Below are positions 1 through 7,324 of a stretch of DNA of 64,000 nt, piece after piece. How positions within the stretch are numbered: the first letter of the stretch is position 1; every line of letters begins with the position of its first letter. Below the pieces are notes generated by a model, which was not told where the DNA came from, did no database searches, and saw only the letters and a program-made list of their open reading frames with translations. The position numbers and the translations under genes are program-made. The DNA is from Bacillota bacterium (lineage in GTDB: Bacteria; Bacillota; Clostridia; Lachnospirales; Lachnospiraceae). The stretch is from the NCBI GenBank assembly GCA_023409535.1, contig JAEYGZ010000023.1, positions 1 through 64,000 of the forward strand. The letters run 5' to 3'.

Positions 1-246
1 AAACGACTAACCTTCTATCTACTATAGTTTGTAAGGTAGAAATCCACATCTACCTTAACAATAAATAATTAACTAATCTCATGGTAGGTCAATTATCTGC
101 TATGGAATTTCGATTTACAATTGAGGAGGTGAATTGAGGTTCCCAAAACCGCTGCTCGATACTATAGTTTGCCTGGGGCATAATTATCCCACCACTTAAG
201 CAACGGTTTTTTTATTACCGTTGGGCGGTCATAATGTAAATTGCGG
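1..246. other. Left-edge intergenic stretch, no supported gene
   Basis: AT-rich sequence without a convincing gene. The 11-mer ACTATAGTTTG occurs twice (about 21-31 and 161-171). A strong Shine-Dalgarno-like GAGGAGGTG lies just before a TTG that opens a 21-codon frame (134-199), but the spacing is short and the peptide is not recognisable. An inverted repeat CAACGGT/ACCGTTG (201-207 and 217-223) could be a weak hairpin. Confidence 0.4.
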
Positions 247-444
247 CTATTCTTCAACTGTAAATATCTCTTCAATACTTACATTGAAAACTTTTGCTAT
301 ATTCCAAGCCAATACTAATGAAGGATTATATCTTCCCTTTTCAAGATTTCCTATAGTTTCGCGACGCACTCCCACTTTGGCAGCAAGTTCCTCCTGCTTC
401 AAGTTATACTTTGCTCTAAATTCTTTTATCCGATTTTTAATCAT
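247..444 (-). CDS. XRE-family HTH transcriptional regulator (short, YgzD-like)
   Basis: A 65-residue DNA-binding protein made almost entirely of one Cro/C1-type helix-turn-helix (KQEELAAKVGVRRETIGNLE, then a YNPSL segment and an IEEIF end). This is the standard layout of small XRE repressors that accompany DUF3796-type membrane proteins. A longer in-frame start exists upstream, but the ATG at 444 is preferred: it is preceded by GAGGTGCAAAGG and removes an implausible N-terminal extension. It overlaps the end of the upstream membrane-protein gene by 8 nt, so the two are probably translated together. Inference: it autorepresses the operon through the inverted repeat on the shared promoter (808-863). 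Confidence 0.85.
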   Translation of the reverse strand: MIKNRIKEFRAKYNLKQEELAAKVGVRRETIGNLEKGRYNPSLVLAWNIAKVFNVSIEEIFTVEE

Positions 445-787
445 CCTTTGCACCTCGGCGCTGCATCCATTCCGAAACAAAAGCTGATAATGCAAAAACA
501 GCAATAGCAATTCCAAATCCGAAAGAACTCCCGGCGGCAAAGGGATTGCTGCTCATTTCAAAATAGGAAAGCACAAATGTGCAAGACGCAGTAATTGAAA
601 TATTTATGAAGAAAGCTCCCGTGGCGCACTTTCTCAAAGTATCTGCAAACAATTCATCAGGAATTATCCAGAAATATTGAAAAAATATTATGAATGCAAA
701 AAATGATAGAAATATGCTATCTTCACTATACAACCCCCAAAAACCTAATAATGAGAGGAAGCCTAACAATCCATACTTATTTTTCAT
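437..787 (-). CDS. DUF3796-type small membrane protein
   Basis: About 116 residues and strongly hydrophobic. It begins with a GLLGFLSLLGFWGLYSEDS segment followed by a phenylalanine-rich helix and a PDELF motif, which I associate with DUF3796 proteins. Two further membrane segments follow and the C-terminus is basic. The start at 787 is chosen because AAAGGAG lies at good spacing; an upstream in-frame start adds only a polar stretch with no ribosome site. It is the first gene of a two-gene unit with the XRE regulator, whose start codon it overlaps. Such pairs are common in Firmicutes, but the function of the membrane partner is not established. Family assignment is by pattern memory. Confidence 0.7.
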   Translation of the reverse strand: MKNKYGLLGFLSLLGFWGLYSEDSIFLSFFAFIIFFQYFWIIPDELFADTLRKCATGAFFINISITASCTFVLSYFEMSSNPFAAGSSFGFGIAIAVFALSAFVSEWMQRRGAKDD

Positions 788-807
788 AAAAATCTCCTTT
801 CGATTAT

Positions 808-863
808 GTGGTATATTTCGCTCTTTATGATAAAAATATACCACATGAATATAGATATGTCAA
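808..863 (-). promoter_or_regulatory. Sigma-A promoter with 11-bp inverted-repeat operator for the DUF3796/XRE operon
   Basis: On the minus strand TTGACA (858-863) and TATATT (835-840) are separated by exactly 17 bp. A perfect inverted repeat, GTGGTATATTT (808-818) with AAATATACCAC (834-844), covers the -10 box and the start-site region. It lies about 20 bp ahead of the DUF3796 start codon. The arrangement fits repression by a dimeric HTH protein, most simply the XRE product of the same operon. Confidence 0.75.
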
Positions 864-1021
864 CACTCTGCCACTAGGATTAATCATAGAAAAGAGCGTT
901 ACACTTACGTTCTCTTAGATTATATTTTCTCGTCTGTTGGCTGTCCATTTCGATATTGCAGTATTTGATCGCTGCTTTCCTGTGAACCCTGCCCCTGGTG
1001 GCAATCAAGTTACTGCAACCA

Positions 1022-1053
1022 AAGAAAAAAGCAACCGCTATAGTCGCAGTTGC
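1022..1053 (-). terminator. Intrinsic terminator after the GNAT gene
   Basis: Read on the minus strand, GCAAC (1049-1053) pairs with GTTGC (1031-1035) around a loop that allows further partial pairing, and a run of six T residues follows. It lies just downstream of the acetyltransferase stop at 1068. Confidence 0.65.
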
Positions 1054-1067
1054 TCAATAATCAAGAT

Positions 1068-1559
1068 TTACATCTCTTTTTCCAATACATAACTTTCCTC
1101 ATATTTATCTTTTGGATTTTCAATTCTAATTACTTTAAATCCACATTTGTTAACGTAGAAATTATGGTTTCTTTTAGAAAACCCGGGCGTATCAGTACGC
1201 CACTTTTTTGTTTGAGGATATTTATGCTCAATAAATCTCCAAATTAATGTTCCGATACCTTTATCTTGACATAAAGGGTCTACAAACATATTTCCCAAAT
1301 TGTTTTCATTATTTTGGTTTATAAAAACATTTATACCGCCAATTAACCTGCCATCTTTTGAAACTTTATAAGCTTCTGCCCCACTTTGCAAATACCATTT
1401 GCGGATAAAATCCCCGTTATCATAACCGGGTGGACCCCCGTATTCCTCTCCCAAATGACGTTTAGCATCTTCATCAAAAGCCCTTTTCATTACCTCTGTA
1501 AGTGCTGCAACATCATCTTCAATAATTCTTTCAAAACAAAGTCCATTATATGCTTCCAT
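1068..1559 (-). CDS. GNAT-family N-acetyltransferase
   Basis: A 163-residue single-domain GNAT protein. The core is visible: a beta strand with GGINVFI, an LGNMFVDPLCQDKGIGTLIW stretch (the Q/RxxGxG acetyl-CoA loop is represented by QDKGIG), and a C-terminal FYVNKCGFKVI segment typical of the last strands of the fold. The enzyme should move an acetyl group from acetyl-CoA to an amine; the substrate cannot be read from the sequence. The ATG at 1559 follows a GAGGA ribosome site. It is monocistronic, with its own terminator on the left and the oppositely regulated MerR gene upstream. GNATs of this type near regulators often act on drugs or small amines, but that is only context. Confidence 0.85.
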   Translation of the reverse strand: MEAYNGLCFERIIEDDVAALTEVMKRAFDEDAKRHLGEEYGGPPGYDNGDFIRKWYLQSGAEAYKVSKDGRLIGGINVFINQNNENNLGNMFVDPLCQDKGIGTLIWRFIEHKYPQTKKWRTDTPGFSKRNHNFYVNKCGFKVIRIENPKDKYEESYVLEKEM

Positions 1560-1602
1560 AAAAAATCCTCGCTTTCTATTATGTAATTCTGGAATTAATT
1601 AG

Positions 1603-2568
1603 TTAGTTGTTCTGGTGCTTCTGTTTGATTGGAGCTAACAAATCAAGCTGTTTATCATTCTCGTCAGTTTCCTCTGAAGTAAAGCTGCTATAATCTATAC
1701 ATTCCTCAAGCCACCTTCTGTCTGAATTAGGATTCCAGTCCACCTCATATTTTTGATTATTCATAACCCAGTCCCAAAGTTGTCTCCAGCGTTCTCCAAT
1801 AACGGTCATTTGGGTTGGTACTGAGGCAAAAAGCCCACCTGCAAATTCCTTCCTATAGAATGGCTCCGGTACAACAAAATCCTCTGGGACAACCACCCAC
1901 ATCTCATAACCATATACCGGATTGCCTTCCTGAGGGTCTGGGTTATTAAAACCCAAGTGCCTGTAACCATATTTCTCATGAAGTGAATTTTCAAGAATTA
2001 GTTTATTAACCTCAGTAGCACAATCTTTTTCTGGTGTACCGCTTTCTGCCCGGTAACATGCAAAAACCATTCTGGGTAAACTGACAATCCGCACATTTCC
2101 GATTTTGCTGTAACTTGAATTCTCCGCCATAGTATTATCCCTTTCTGAGAGTGTGATTTGGAGTGCACTTTTAAGCTTTAATATGGCAGTATTATTAGGT
2201 ATATCAAGATATTCAAATACCTCAGAAAGATTATTACGGGACTCAGCAACTTCAACAAGTCGTTCCAATACTATACTTAAGGCATTCAACTCTTCAGCTT
2301 CATGTCTGGTATCTTCTAAATGCCTCTGTAAAGCGTCAACAGCAAAGGACAGCTCATTAGATACAAATATACGTTGAATATCCTGTATAGGTACTCTTAG
2401 TTTCCTAAGCATCATAATCTGCTTTATTCTGGCGATGTTTTCATCATCATAAAAGCGATACCCGTTATCCAGACGTATACTCGTAAGAATTCCAGCTTCT
2501 TCCCAATACCTGAGTGTTCTATTTGATATATTGTACCTTAAAGCAACCTCACCAATTTTAATTAACAT
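1603..2568 (-). CDS. MerR-family regulator with GyrI-like effector-binding domain
   Basis: A 321-residue transcriptional activator. Residues 1-70 form the MerR winged helix (IGEVALRYNISNRTLRYWEE, then GYRFYDDENIARIKQI). Residues about 75-130 form the dimerisation coiled coil, and about 155-290 resemble the AraC/GyrI-type ligand-binding fold (YGYEMWVVVPEDF, a C-terminal WLEECIDY). This is BmrR-like architecture, in which a hydrophobic or cationic small molecule binds the C-terminal domain and the protein untwists a promoter with a long spacer. The start at 2568 is preceded by GAGGGGAAG. No efflux or resistance gene is immediately adjacent except the downstream GNAT, so the target is unknown. 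The C-terminal tail is rich in D, E, K and Q. Confidence 0.85.
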   Translation of the reverse strand: MLIKIGEVALRYNISNRTLRYWEEAGILTSIRLDNGYRFYDDENIARIKQIMMLRKLRVPIQDIQRIFVSNELSFAVDALQRHLEDTRHEAEELNALSIVLERLVEVAESRNNLSEVFEYLDIPNNTAILKLKSALQITLSERDNTMAENSSYSKIGNVRIVSLPRMVFACYRAESGTPEKDCATEVNKLILENSLHEKYGYRHLGFNNPDPQEGNPVYGYEMWVVVPEDFVVPEPFYRKEFAGGLFASVPTQMTVIGERWRQLWDWVMNNQKYEVDWNPNSDRRWLEECIDYSSFTSEETDENDKQLDLLAPIKQKHQNN

Positions 2569-2791
2569 TAATGCACTTCCCCTCTCAGAAAAAGACTACA
2601 ACTTTCCGCAACGTAAAGGTCAATAGTTTTTTAAAAATAATTCGTAAAATAATTACAAAATATTTATAAAGACAGTAAATATAATCTTTCCCAATTAATT
2701 CTACATTACTTCATATTAGTTTAAAAGCATACGATGGATAAAAGTTGAAGGTACTAAAAAGGCACTATAAACAATTTTAATTAACAAGGAG

Positions 2792-3119
2792 GTGAATCTT
2801 GAAAAATATGCGGAACTAACAGATGATATTGAATTAAAATTAGATGAAGCAGATAAAGCAGCTGTACTAGACAATACCAGATATACCCCGGATGAAACCT
2901 TTACCAGAATAAGGGAGAGAATTAGTGGTGGAATAAAATATAAGGTACGGCTTTTACCGTTATTTGAATGGGATTTGACTGAAATAACTATATTACCGCA
3001 TACATATGAAAAACTTTATAATTTATTATGTTGTAATTGATGATGAATATGATGAGTTGAAAATAATAGAAATCCGACGTATCCTGTATAATAAAAGAGA
3101 TAAGAAGAAATTAATATAA
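2792..3119 (+). pseudogene. Degenerate type II toxin-antitoxin locus (antitoxin fused to RelE/ParE-like toxin fragments)
   Basis: An 82-codon frame starts at GTG 2792 inside a strong AAGGAGGTG site. Its first half (about residues 1-47: acidic, with YTPDETFTRIRERI) resembles a small antitoxin. Residues 49-65 (KYKVRLLPLFEWDLTEI) read like the N-terminus of a RelE/ParE-superfamily toxin. This frame then runs into a short unrelated end. In the +1 frame from about 2988 to the stop at 3117-3119 the sequence reads YYRIHMKNF, then IYYVVIDDE and EIRRILYNKRDKKKLI, which matches a RelE-type toxin C-terminus. The middle of the toxin is missing and the two ends are out of frame, so an internal deletion with a frameshift has destroyed it. 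Interpretation is by family pattern; the frames themselves are directly readable. Confidence 0.7.
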
Positions 3120-3130
3120 TTATTACAACA

Positions 3131-3163
3131 TAGGAGTAGGTGAAAATACCTGCTCCTTATTTT
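3131..3163 (+). terminator. Intrinsic terminator behind the broken toxin-antitoxin locus
   Basis: AGGAGTAGGT (3131-3140) pairs with ACCTGCTCCT (3147-3156) with one wobble, and is followed by TATTTTT. It lies 12 bp after the toxin-remnant stop. Confidence 0.75.
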
Positions 3164-3389
3164 TAAAGTTTCAAATATGGTAATACAAATTATTGTGTTG
3201 AGTATTATGATGAACGTTTTAACGGTGTGAGACAAATTCAATAATAGAAATATAGATTCTTGAAAGAAATAAAAATAAATTACTCTGAATACATATCTTG
3301 TATCCATCTTATATTTTCAACTCCTACTTGGCATACTAATGAAATAAGTTTATCTTGCTTAAACAAATAAGCCAACAAGGAGTGTGTCT

Positions 3390-5453
3390 ATGAATACAAC
3401 GGAACATGTAACAAATAACGGCAAGGAGACAACACGTATTCCCAATAAATTATCGGAAGAAAAATCACCCTATCTGCTCCAGCACATGTACAACCCGGTC
3501 AACTGGTATCCCTGGGGTGAGGAAGCCTTTGAAAAGGCGAAGAAGGAGAACAAGCCCATCTTCCTTTCCATCGGCTACTCCACCTGTCACTGGTGTCATG
3601 TGATGGCTCATGAATCCTTTGAGGATGAAGAGGTCGCAGCCCTGCTTAACAAATCCTTTATCAGCGTCAAGGTAGACAAGGAAGAACGTCCTGACATAGA
3701 TACGGTATATATGAACACCTGCCAGGCAGCAACCGGGCAGGGCGGTTGGCCTCTGACCATATTAATGACTCAGGAGCAAAAGCCCTTCTATGCCGCCACC
3801 TATCTGCCCAAGCAGACACAGAACGGCATGCTCGGCTTGATGGATTTGCTGGAGCAGATCTCCTACAAATGGAATAATGATCCCACCTCCATCCTTCACA
3901 CCGCCGATCAGCTGGCCGATATCATGAAGCGGGAATTTGAAGCTTCCTCAGACAGTGCCCCTGTGACAAAGGATCTGGTGAATCTTGCCGTAACACAGTT
4001 TAATCAGAGCTTCGACCATGATTATGGCGGCTTTGGCAACGAACCTAAATTTCCCACACCCCATAAGCTGCTGTTTCTGCTGCGCTATGCTCAGCTGGAG
4101 GAGGATGAACAGTCCCTCTTTATGGTAGAGAATACCCTGATGCACATGTACCGGGGCGGTATCTATGATCATATTGGATATGGCTTTTCCCGGTACTCCA
4201 CCGATGCCAGATGGCTGGTACCGCATTTTGAGAAGATGCTTTATGACAATGCTCTGCTTGCCCTGACCTATACGGAGGCTTTCCAGTATACAAAGAAGCC
4301 TTTGTACCGCATGGCGGCGGAACAGATCTTTGAGTATATCCGGCGGGAGATGACGGATAAGGAAGGCGGCTTTTACTGTGCACAGGATGCCGACAGTGAA
4401 GGTGTCGAGGGAAAATACTATGTATTCACTCCCGAGGAAATCACCTCCGTACTTGGCAATGAGGACGGAGCCTTCTTCTGCGAATATTTCAATATAACCA
4501 AGGAAGGAAATTTTGAAGGAGCATCGATTCCGAATTTAATTAAATCCAATGAAATTAAATCTGATAACGAACGCATTATCAGGCTCTGCAGTACCATGTA
4601 TAATTACCGGCTGGACCGGAGTACACTGCATAAGGATGATAAAATCCTCACCTCCTGGAATGCACTGATGGCCACTGCTTATGCTGCCGCAGCAAAGGTA
4701 TTTGATAACAAGGCTTACCTGGATATCGCAGAATTGACGGCAGAATTTATCGACCGAAAGCTGACTGATAAAGAAGGGCTGCTTTATGCCCGCTACAGGG
4801 AAGAGCATTCCGCCCACTTCGGAACCCTGGATGACTATGCCTTCTATTGCATGGCGCTGCTCTCCCTTTATGATGCGACCTTTAATATCAAATATATCAA
4901 AAGGGCCGTTCGGGTAACCAATCAGATGATCAACCTGTTCTGGGACAATAAATATGGCGGCTTCTTCCTGAGTGCAATAGATGCCGAACCTCTGATTTAC
5001 CGGCCAAAGGAAGTATATGACAGTGCCATTCCCTCCGGCAACGCCGTCGCCGGATATACAATGAAGCGCCTTGCCAATATCACTGCCGATGCAAAGCTCA
5101 TAGAATATTCTAATAAGCAGCTTCGCTTCCTGGCAGGACAGGCAAAGGATTATCCGGAGGCTTACAGCTTCTCGCTGATTGCATTTCTTCAGACGCTCTA
5201 TCCTACCAAGGAGATTGTCTGTGTAACTGATGAGAAGGAGGACTATTCCGAATTAAAGGAATACCTGTCGCTGCATTTTGAACCGAATACCGTTGTACTG
5301 GTGAAAACAGACAGAAATGCGGAAGAAGTGCTGGAAGCCGCTACTTATGTGGATGATTACCAAGTCATTAATGACAGGACCACGTATTATATCTGTGAGA
5401 ACCACAACTGTATGGCACCAACCAATGAACTGCCACGTAAGACAACAAGATAA
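3390..5453 (+). CDS. YyaL/DUF255 thioredoxin-domain protein (spermatogenesis-associated protein 20 family)
   Basis: A 687-residue cytoplasmic protein. The N-terminal 180 residues form the DUF255 thioredoxin-like domain, with the family signatures SPYLLQHMYNPVNWYPWGEE (about 26-45) and GYSTCHWCHVMAHESFED; the redox-type pair is C66 and C69 in a CHWC motif. The remainder is an alpha/alpha-toroid resembling N-acylglucosamine 2-epimerase and cellobiose-epimerase folds (GGFGNEPKFPTPHKL, GGIYDHIGYGFSRYSTD, ILTSWNALMATAYA). The biochemical role of this widely conserved family is not settled. The ATG at 3390 is preferred over the GTG at 3384 because of AAGGAG at proper spacing. It stands alone, followed by the divergently regulated PadR unit. 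Length is normal for the family. Confidence 0.9.
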   Translation: MNTTEHVTNNGKETTRIPNKLSEEKSPYLLQHMYNPVNWYPWGEEAFEKAKKENKPIFLSIGYSTCHWCHVMAHESFEDEEVAALLNKSFISVKVDKEERPDIDTVYMNTCQAATGQGGWPLTILMTQEQKPFYAATYLPKQTQNGMLGLMDLLEQISYKWNNDPTSILHTADQLADIMKREFEASSDSAPVTKDLVNLAVTQFNQSFDHDYGGFGNEPKFPTPHKLLFLLRYAQLEEDEQSLFMVENTLMHMYRGGIYDHIGYGFSRYSTDARWLVPHFEKMLYDNALLALTYTEAFQYTKKPLYRMAAEQIFEYIRREMTDKEGGFYCAQDADSEGVEGKYYVFTPEEITSVLGNEDGAFFCEYFNITKEGNFEGASIPNLIKSNEIKSDNERIIRLCSTMYNYRLDRSTLHKDDKILTSWNALMATAYAAAAKVFDNKAYLDIAELTAEFIDRKLTDKEGLLYARYREEHSAHFGTLDDYAFYCMALLSLYDATFNIKYIKRAVRVTNQMINLFWDNKYGGFFLSAIDAEPLIYRPKEVYDSAIPSGNAVAGYTMKRLANITADAKLIEYSNKQLRFLAGQAKDYPEAYSFSLIAFLQTLYPTKEIVCVTDEKEDYSELKEYLSLHFEPNTVVLVKTDRNAEEVLEAATYVDDYQVINDRTTYYICENHNCMAPTNELPRKTTR

Positions 5454-5507
5454 TCAAAGCTGCTGATGTTATAGAATAGTTTTCAAATTTCATATTAATA
5501 TTTATTC

Positions 5508-5556
5508 TTGACAACTATATCAGACTGATATATCATAATTATATCAGTCTGATATA
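5508..5556 (+). promoter_or_regulatory. PadR-operon promoter with two identical-arm palindromes
   Basis: TTGACA (5508-5513), 17-bp spacer, TATCAT (5531-5536). Two 17-bp perfect palindromes with the same arms, TATATCAG/CTGATATA, lie at 5516-5532 (central A) and 5540-5556 (central T). One fills the -35/-10 spacer and the other lies at the transcription start. Centre-to-centre spacing is 24 bp. This is a convincing autoregulatory operator for the PadR protein encoded directly downstream. Confidence 0.85.
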
Positions 5557-5581
5557 GTTCTTTTTTAATTGGAGGATTTTT

Positions 5582-6121
5582 ATGGCTACGATGAATAAAT
5601 CAAGATATGCAATTCTTGGGGTACTCAGTATGAAGCCCCGTTCCGGTTATGACATCAAGAAATTTTGCGATACCACCATCTCACATTTCTGGAATGAGAA
5701 TTTCGGTCATATTTATCCGGTTCTCAAGCAATTAGAGGCAGAGCAGCTGATTGAACCGGATAATCTCCGCTCTGAGGATCGTAAAAAGCTCTACCATATT
5801 ACAGAGAAGGGCAAGCAGGTCTTCTGCGACTGGCTTGCACAACCGGCCGAACCCACACCGCCCCGCTCCGAGCTGCTGCTTAAGTTGTCCTTCGGAAATC
5901 ATATGTCAAAGGAAAAAGCAATACAACTGCTTCAGGAGGTAAGGGAACGGCATACACGAAATCTTGAGAAGTACAGGGAGATGGAATCCTCCTATGAGAA
6001 GAATGAAGCTGCAAAGCTGGACCCGGCTTATCCTTACTGGCTGTCCTCCCTGCGCTATGGTATTCTGACAGCAGAGACGACCCTTCGCTGGTGTGATGAA
6101 ACCATCCTGCGTTTGCAATAG
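5582..6121 (+). CDS. PadR-family transcriptional regulator
   Basis: A 179-residue repressor-type protein. Residues 5-85 form the PadR winged helix (YAILGVLSMKPRSGYDIKKF, GHIYPVLKQLEAEQLI, KKLYHITEKGKQVF). Residues 95-175 form the C-terminal helical dimerisation domain (LLLKLSFGNHMSKEKAIQLL) of the Vir_act_alpha_C type. PadR proteins usually respond to small aromatic or amphipathic compounds, or to antibiotics. GGAGG precedes the ATG by seven bases. Its stop codon overlaps the ribosome site of the downstream glycosyltransferase, so the pair forms one operon. Paired palindromes on its promoter indicate autorepression. The ligand is unknown; a substrate of the neighbouring glycosyltransferase is a reasonable guess. 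Confidence 0.93.
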   Translation: MATMNKSRYAILGVLSMKPRSGYDIKKFCDTTISHFWNENFGHIYPVLKQLEAEQLIEPDNLRSEDRKKLYHITEKGKQVFCDWLAQPAEPTPPRSELLLKLSFGNHMSKEKAIQLLQEVRERHTRNLEKYREMESSYEKNEAAKLDPAYPYWLSSLRYGILTAETTLRWCDETILRLQ

Positions 6122-6134
6122 GAGGGATAACAAT

Positions 6135-7316
6135 ATGGCAAAGATATTATTTATCAACGGTAATCTTCATGGGCACATTAATCCCACCCTTCCGATTATT
6201 ACAGAGCTGGTGCATCGGGGAAATGAGGTTTATTATTTTTCAACCGGAGAATTTCGTACGAAGCTGGAGGCTGCCGGTGCGGTCTTTATGGATTATGGGG
6301 ACGAATTTGACCGATTTGTACAAACCTTCCGTCCTCACGGCAATCATCCCTTCTATACCTTAATGGAGTATATGCTTGCACTGGACCGTACCGTAATTCC
6401 CATTATCCTGCGTAAGGTATACAGCCTTTCCTTTGACTGTATCATACATGACGTGATGTTCGGCGGCGGAAAAATGATTGCACAGAAATTAAAGCTGCCT
6501 GTAATCTCTTCCTGCTCCTCCTTTGTGATGGAGAAGCCTCCCCTTCCGGAGCGCATGCTGGAACCGGGATTTCATCCCCAACTGGATTATCTCCTGGGAC
6601 AGCTGGAGGAAGCGGCGAAGGAATGGGAAAGCGGTCCTCTTACCATTTCCGGTATCTTCTTTAAAAAAGAGCCTGTCAACCTGGTCTATACCTCAAGATT
6701 ATTTCAACCGCAGGGTGATCACTATGAGGATATCTACCGGTTTGTCGGACCGAGCATAACCGACCGTAAGGAAGTTCCCGATTTTACAATAGATGCAGCT
6801 TCCGGACAAAAGCTAATTTATATCTCCCTGGGCACGGTTTTAAATAATAGTATCGACTTTTACAAAAAATGTATAGAGGCTTTTCGGGATACGGATTGGC
6901 AGGTGATTCTTTCCGTCGGAAGCAAGACGGAGCTATCACAACTGCAGCCCTGTCCGTCGAATTTCATTATAAGAAATTATATCCCCCAGCTTGAAGTATT
7001 AAAGCATGCCAGCCTGATGATCAGTCACGGGGGATTAAACAGCGTCAGCGAAGCATTCTATTATGGAGTACCAGTCCTTGCAATTCCGTTGGCGAATGAC
7101 CAGTCCGCAGTTGCAAAGCAAATCACCGCGCTGGGTGCAGGTTTGACCCTTAAGGCGGAGGAGGTTACTCCCGCGCTTCTTCGCAGCACTGCCGCTGCCA
7201 TAATCACAGAGGAATCCTATCAGCTTCATGTCCAGGAAATCCGCAGCTCATTCCTGCAGGCAGGAGGATATAGGAAAGCTGCGGATCTTATTACCGAATA
7301 TATCGGGGCCATCTGA
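6135..7316 (+). CDS. MGT-family (macrolide-type) UDP-sugar glycosyltransferase
   Basis: A 393-residue GT1-type enzyme. The N-terminal acceptor domain begins ILFINGNLHGHINPTLPII, with the His of HGHINPT in the position of the family's catalytic base. The C-terminal nucleotide-sugar domain carries HGGLNSVSEAFYYGVPVLAI followed by PLANDQ, the short form of the donor-binding signature seen in YjiC/MGT enzymes. Such enzymes put glucose or a related sugar on macrolides, flavonoids or other hydrophobic aglycones, often as detoxification. The ATG at 6135 is chosen because AGGAGG, which overlaps the padR stop, sits ten bases upstream; the longer frame has no such site. Co-transcription with a PadR repressor suggests induction by a compound that is then glycosylated. 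The acceptor is not predictable. Confidence 0.9.
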   Translation: MAKILFINGNLHGHINPTLPIITELVHRGNEVYYFSTGEFRTKLEAAGAVFMDYGDEFDRFVQTFRPHGNHPFYTLMEYMLALDRTVIPIILRKVYSLSFDCIIHDVMFGGGKMIAQKLKLPVISSCSSFVMEKPPLPERMLEPGFHPQLDYLLGQLEEAAKEWESGPLTISGIFFKKEPVNLVYTSRLFQPQGDHYEDIYRFVGPSITDRKEVPDFTIDAASGQKLIYISLGTVLNNSIDFYKKCIEAFRDTDWQVILSVGSKTELSQLQPCPSNFIIRNYIPQLEVLKHASLMISHGGLNSVSEAFYYGVPVLAIPLANDQSAVAKQITALGAGLTLKAEEVTPALLRSTAAAIITEESYQLHVQEIRSSFLQAGGYRKAADLITEYIGAI

Positions 7317-7324
7317 TGCCGACC

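Noticed and set aside
134..199. A 21-codon TTG-started ORF behind GAGGAGGTG
   Set aside because: Spacing from the ribosome site is too short, the peptide is not recognisable, and no promoter is visible.
3164..3383. A short protein-like frame (YCVEYYDERFNGVRQ) between the toxin-antitoxin remnant and the yyaL-type gene
   Set aside because: Only about 23 codons, without start or ribosome site; perhaps a gene fragment, but nothing to assign.
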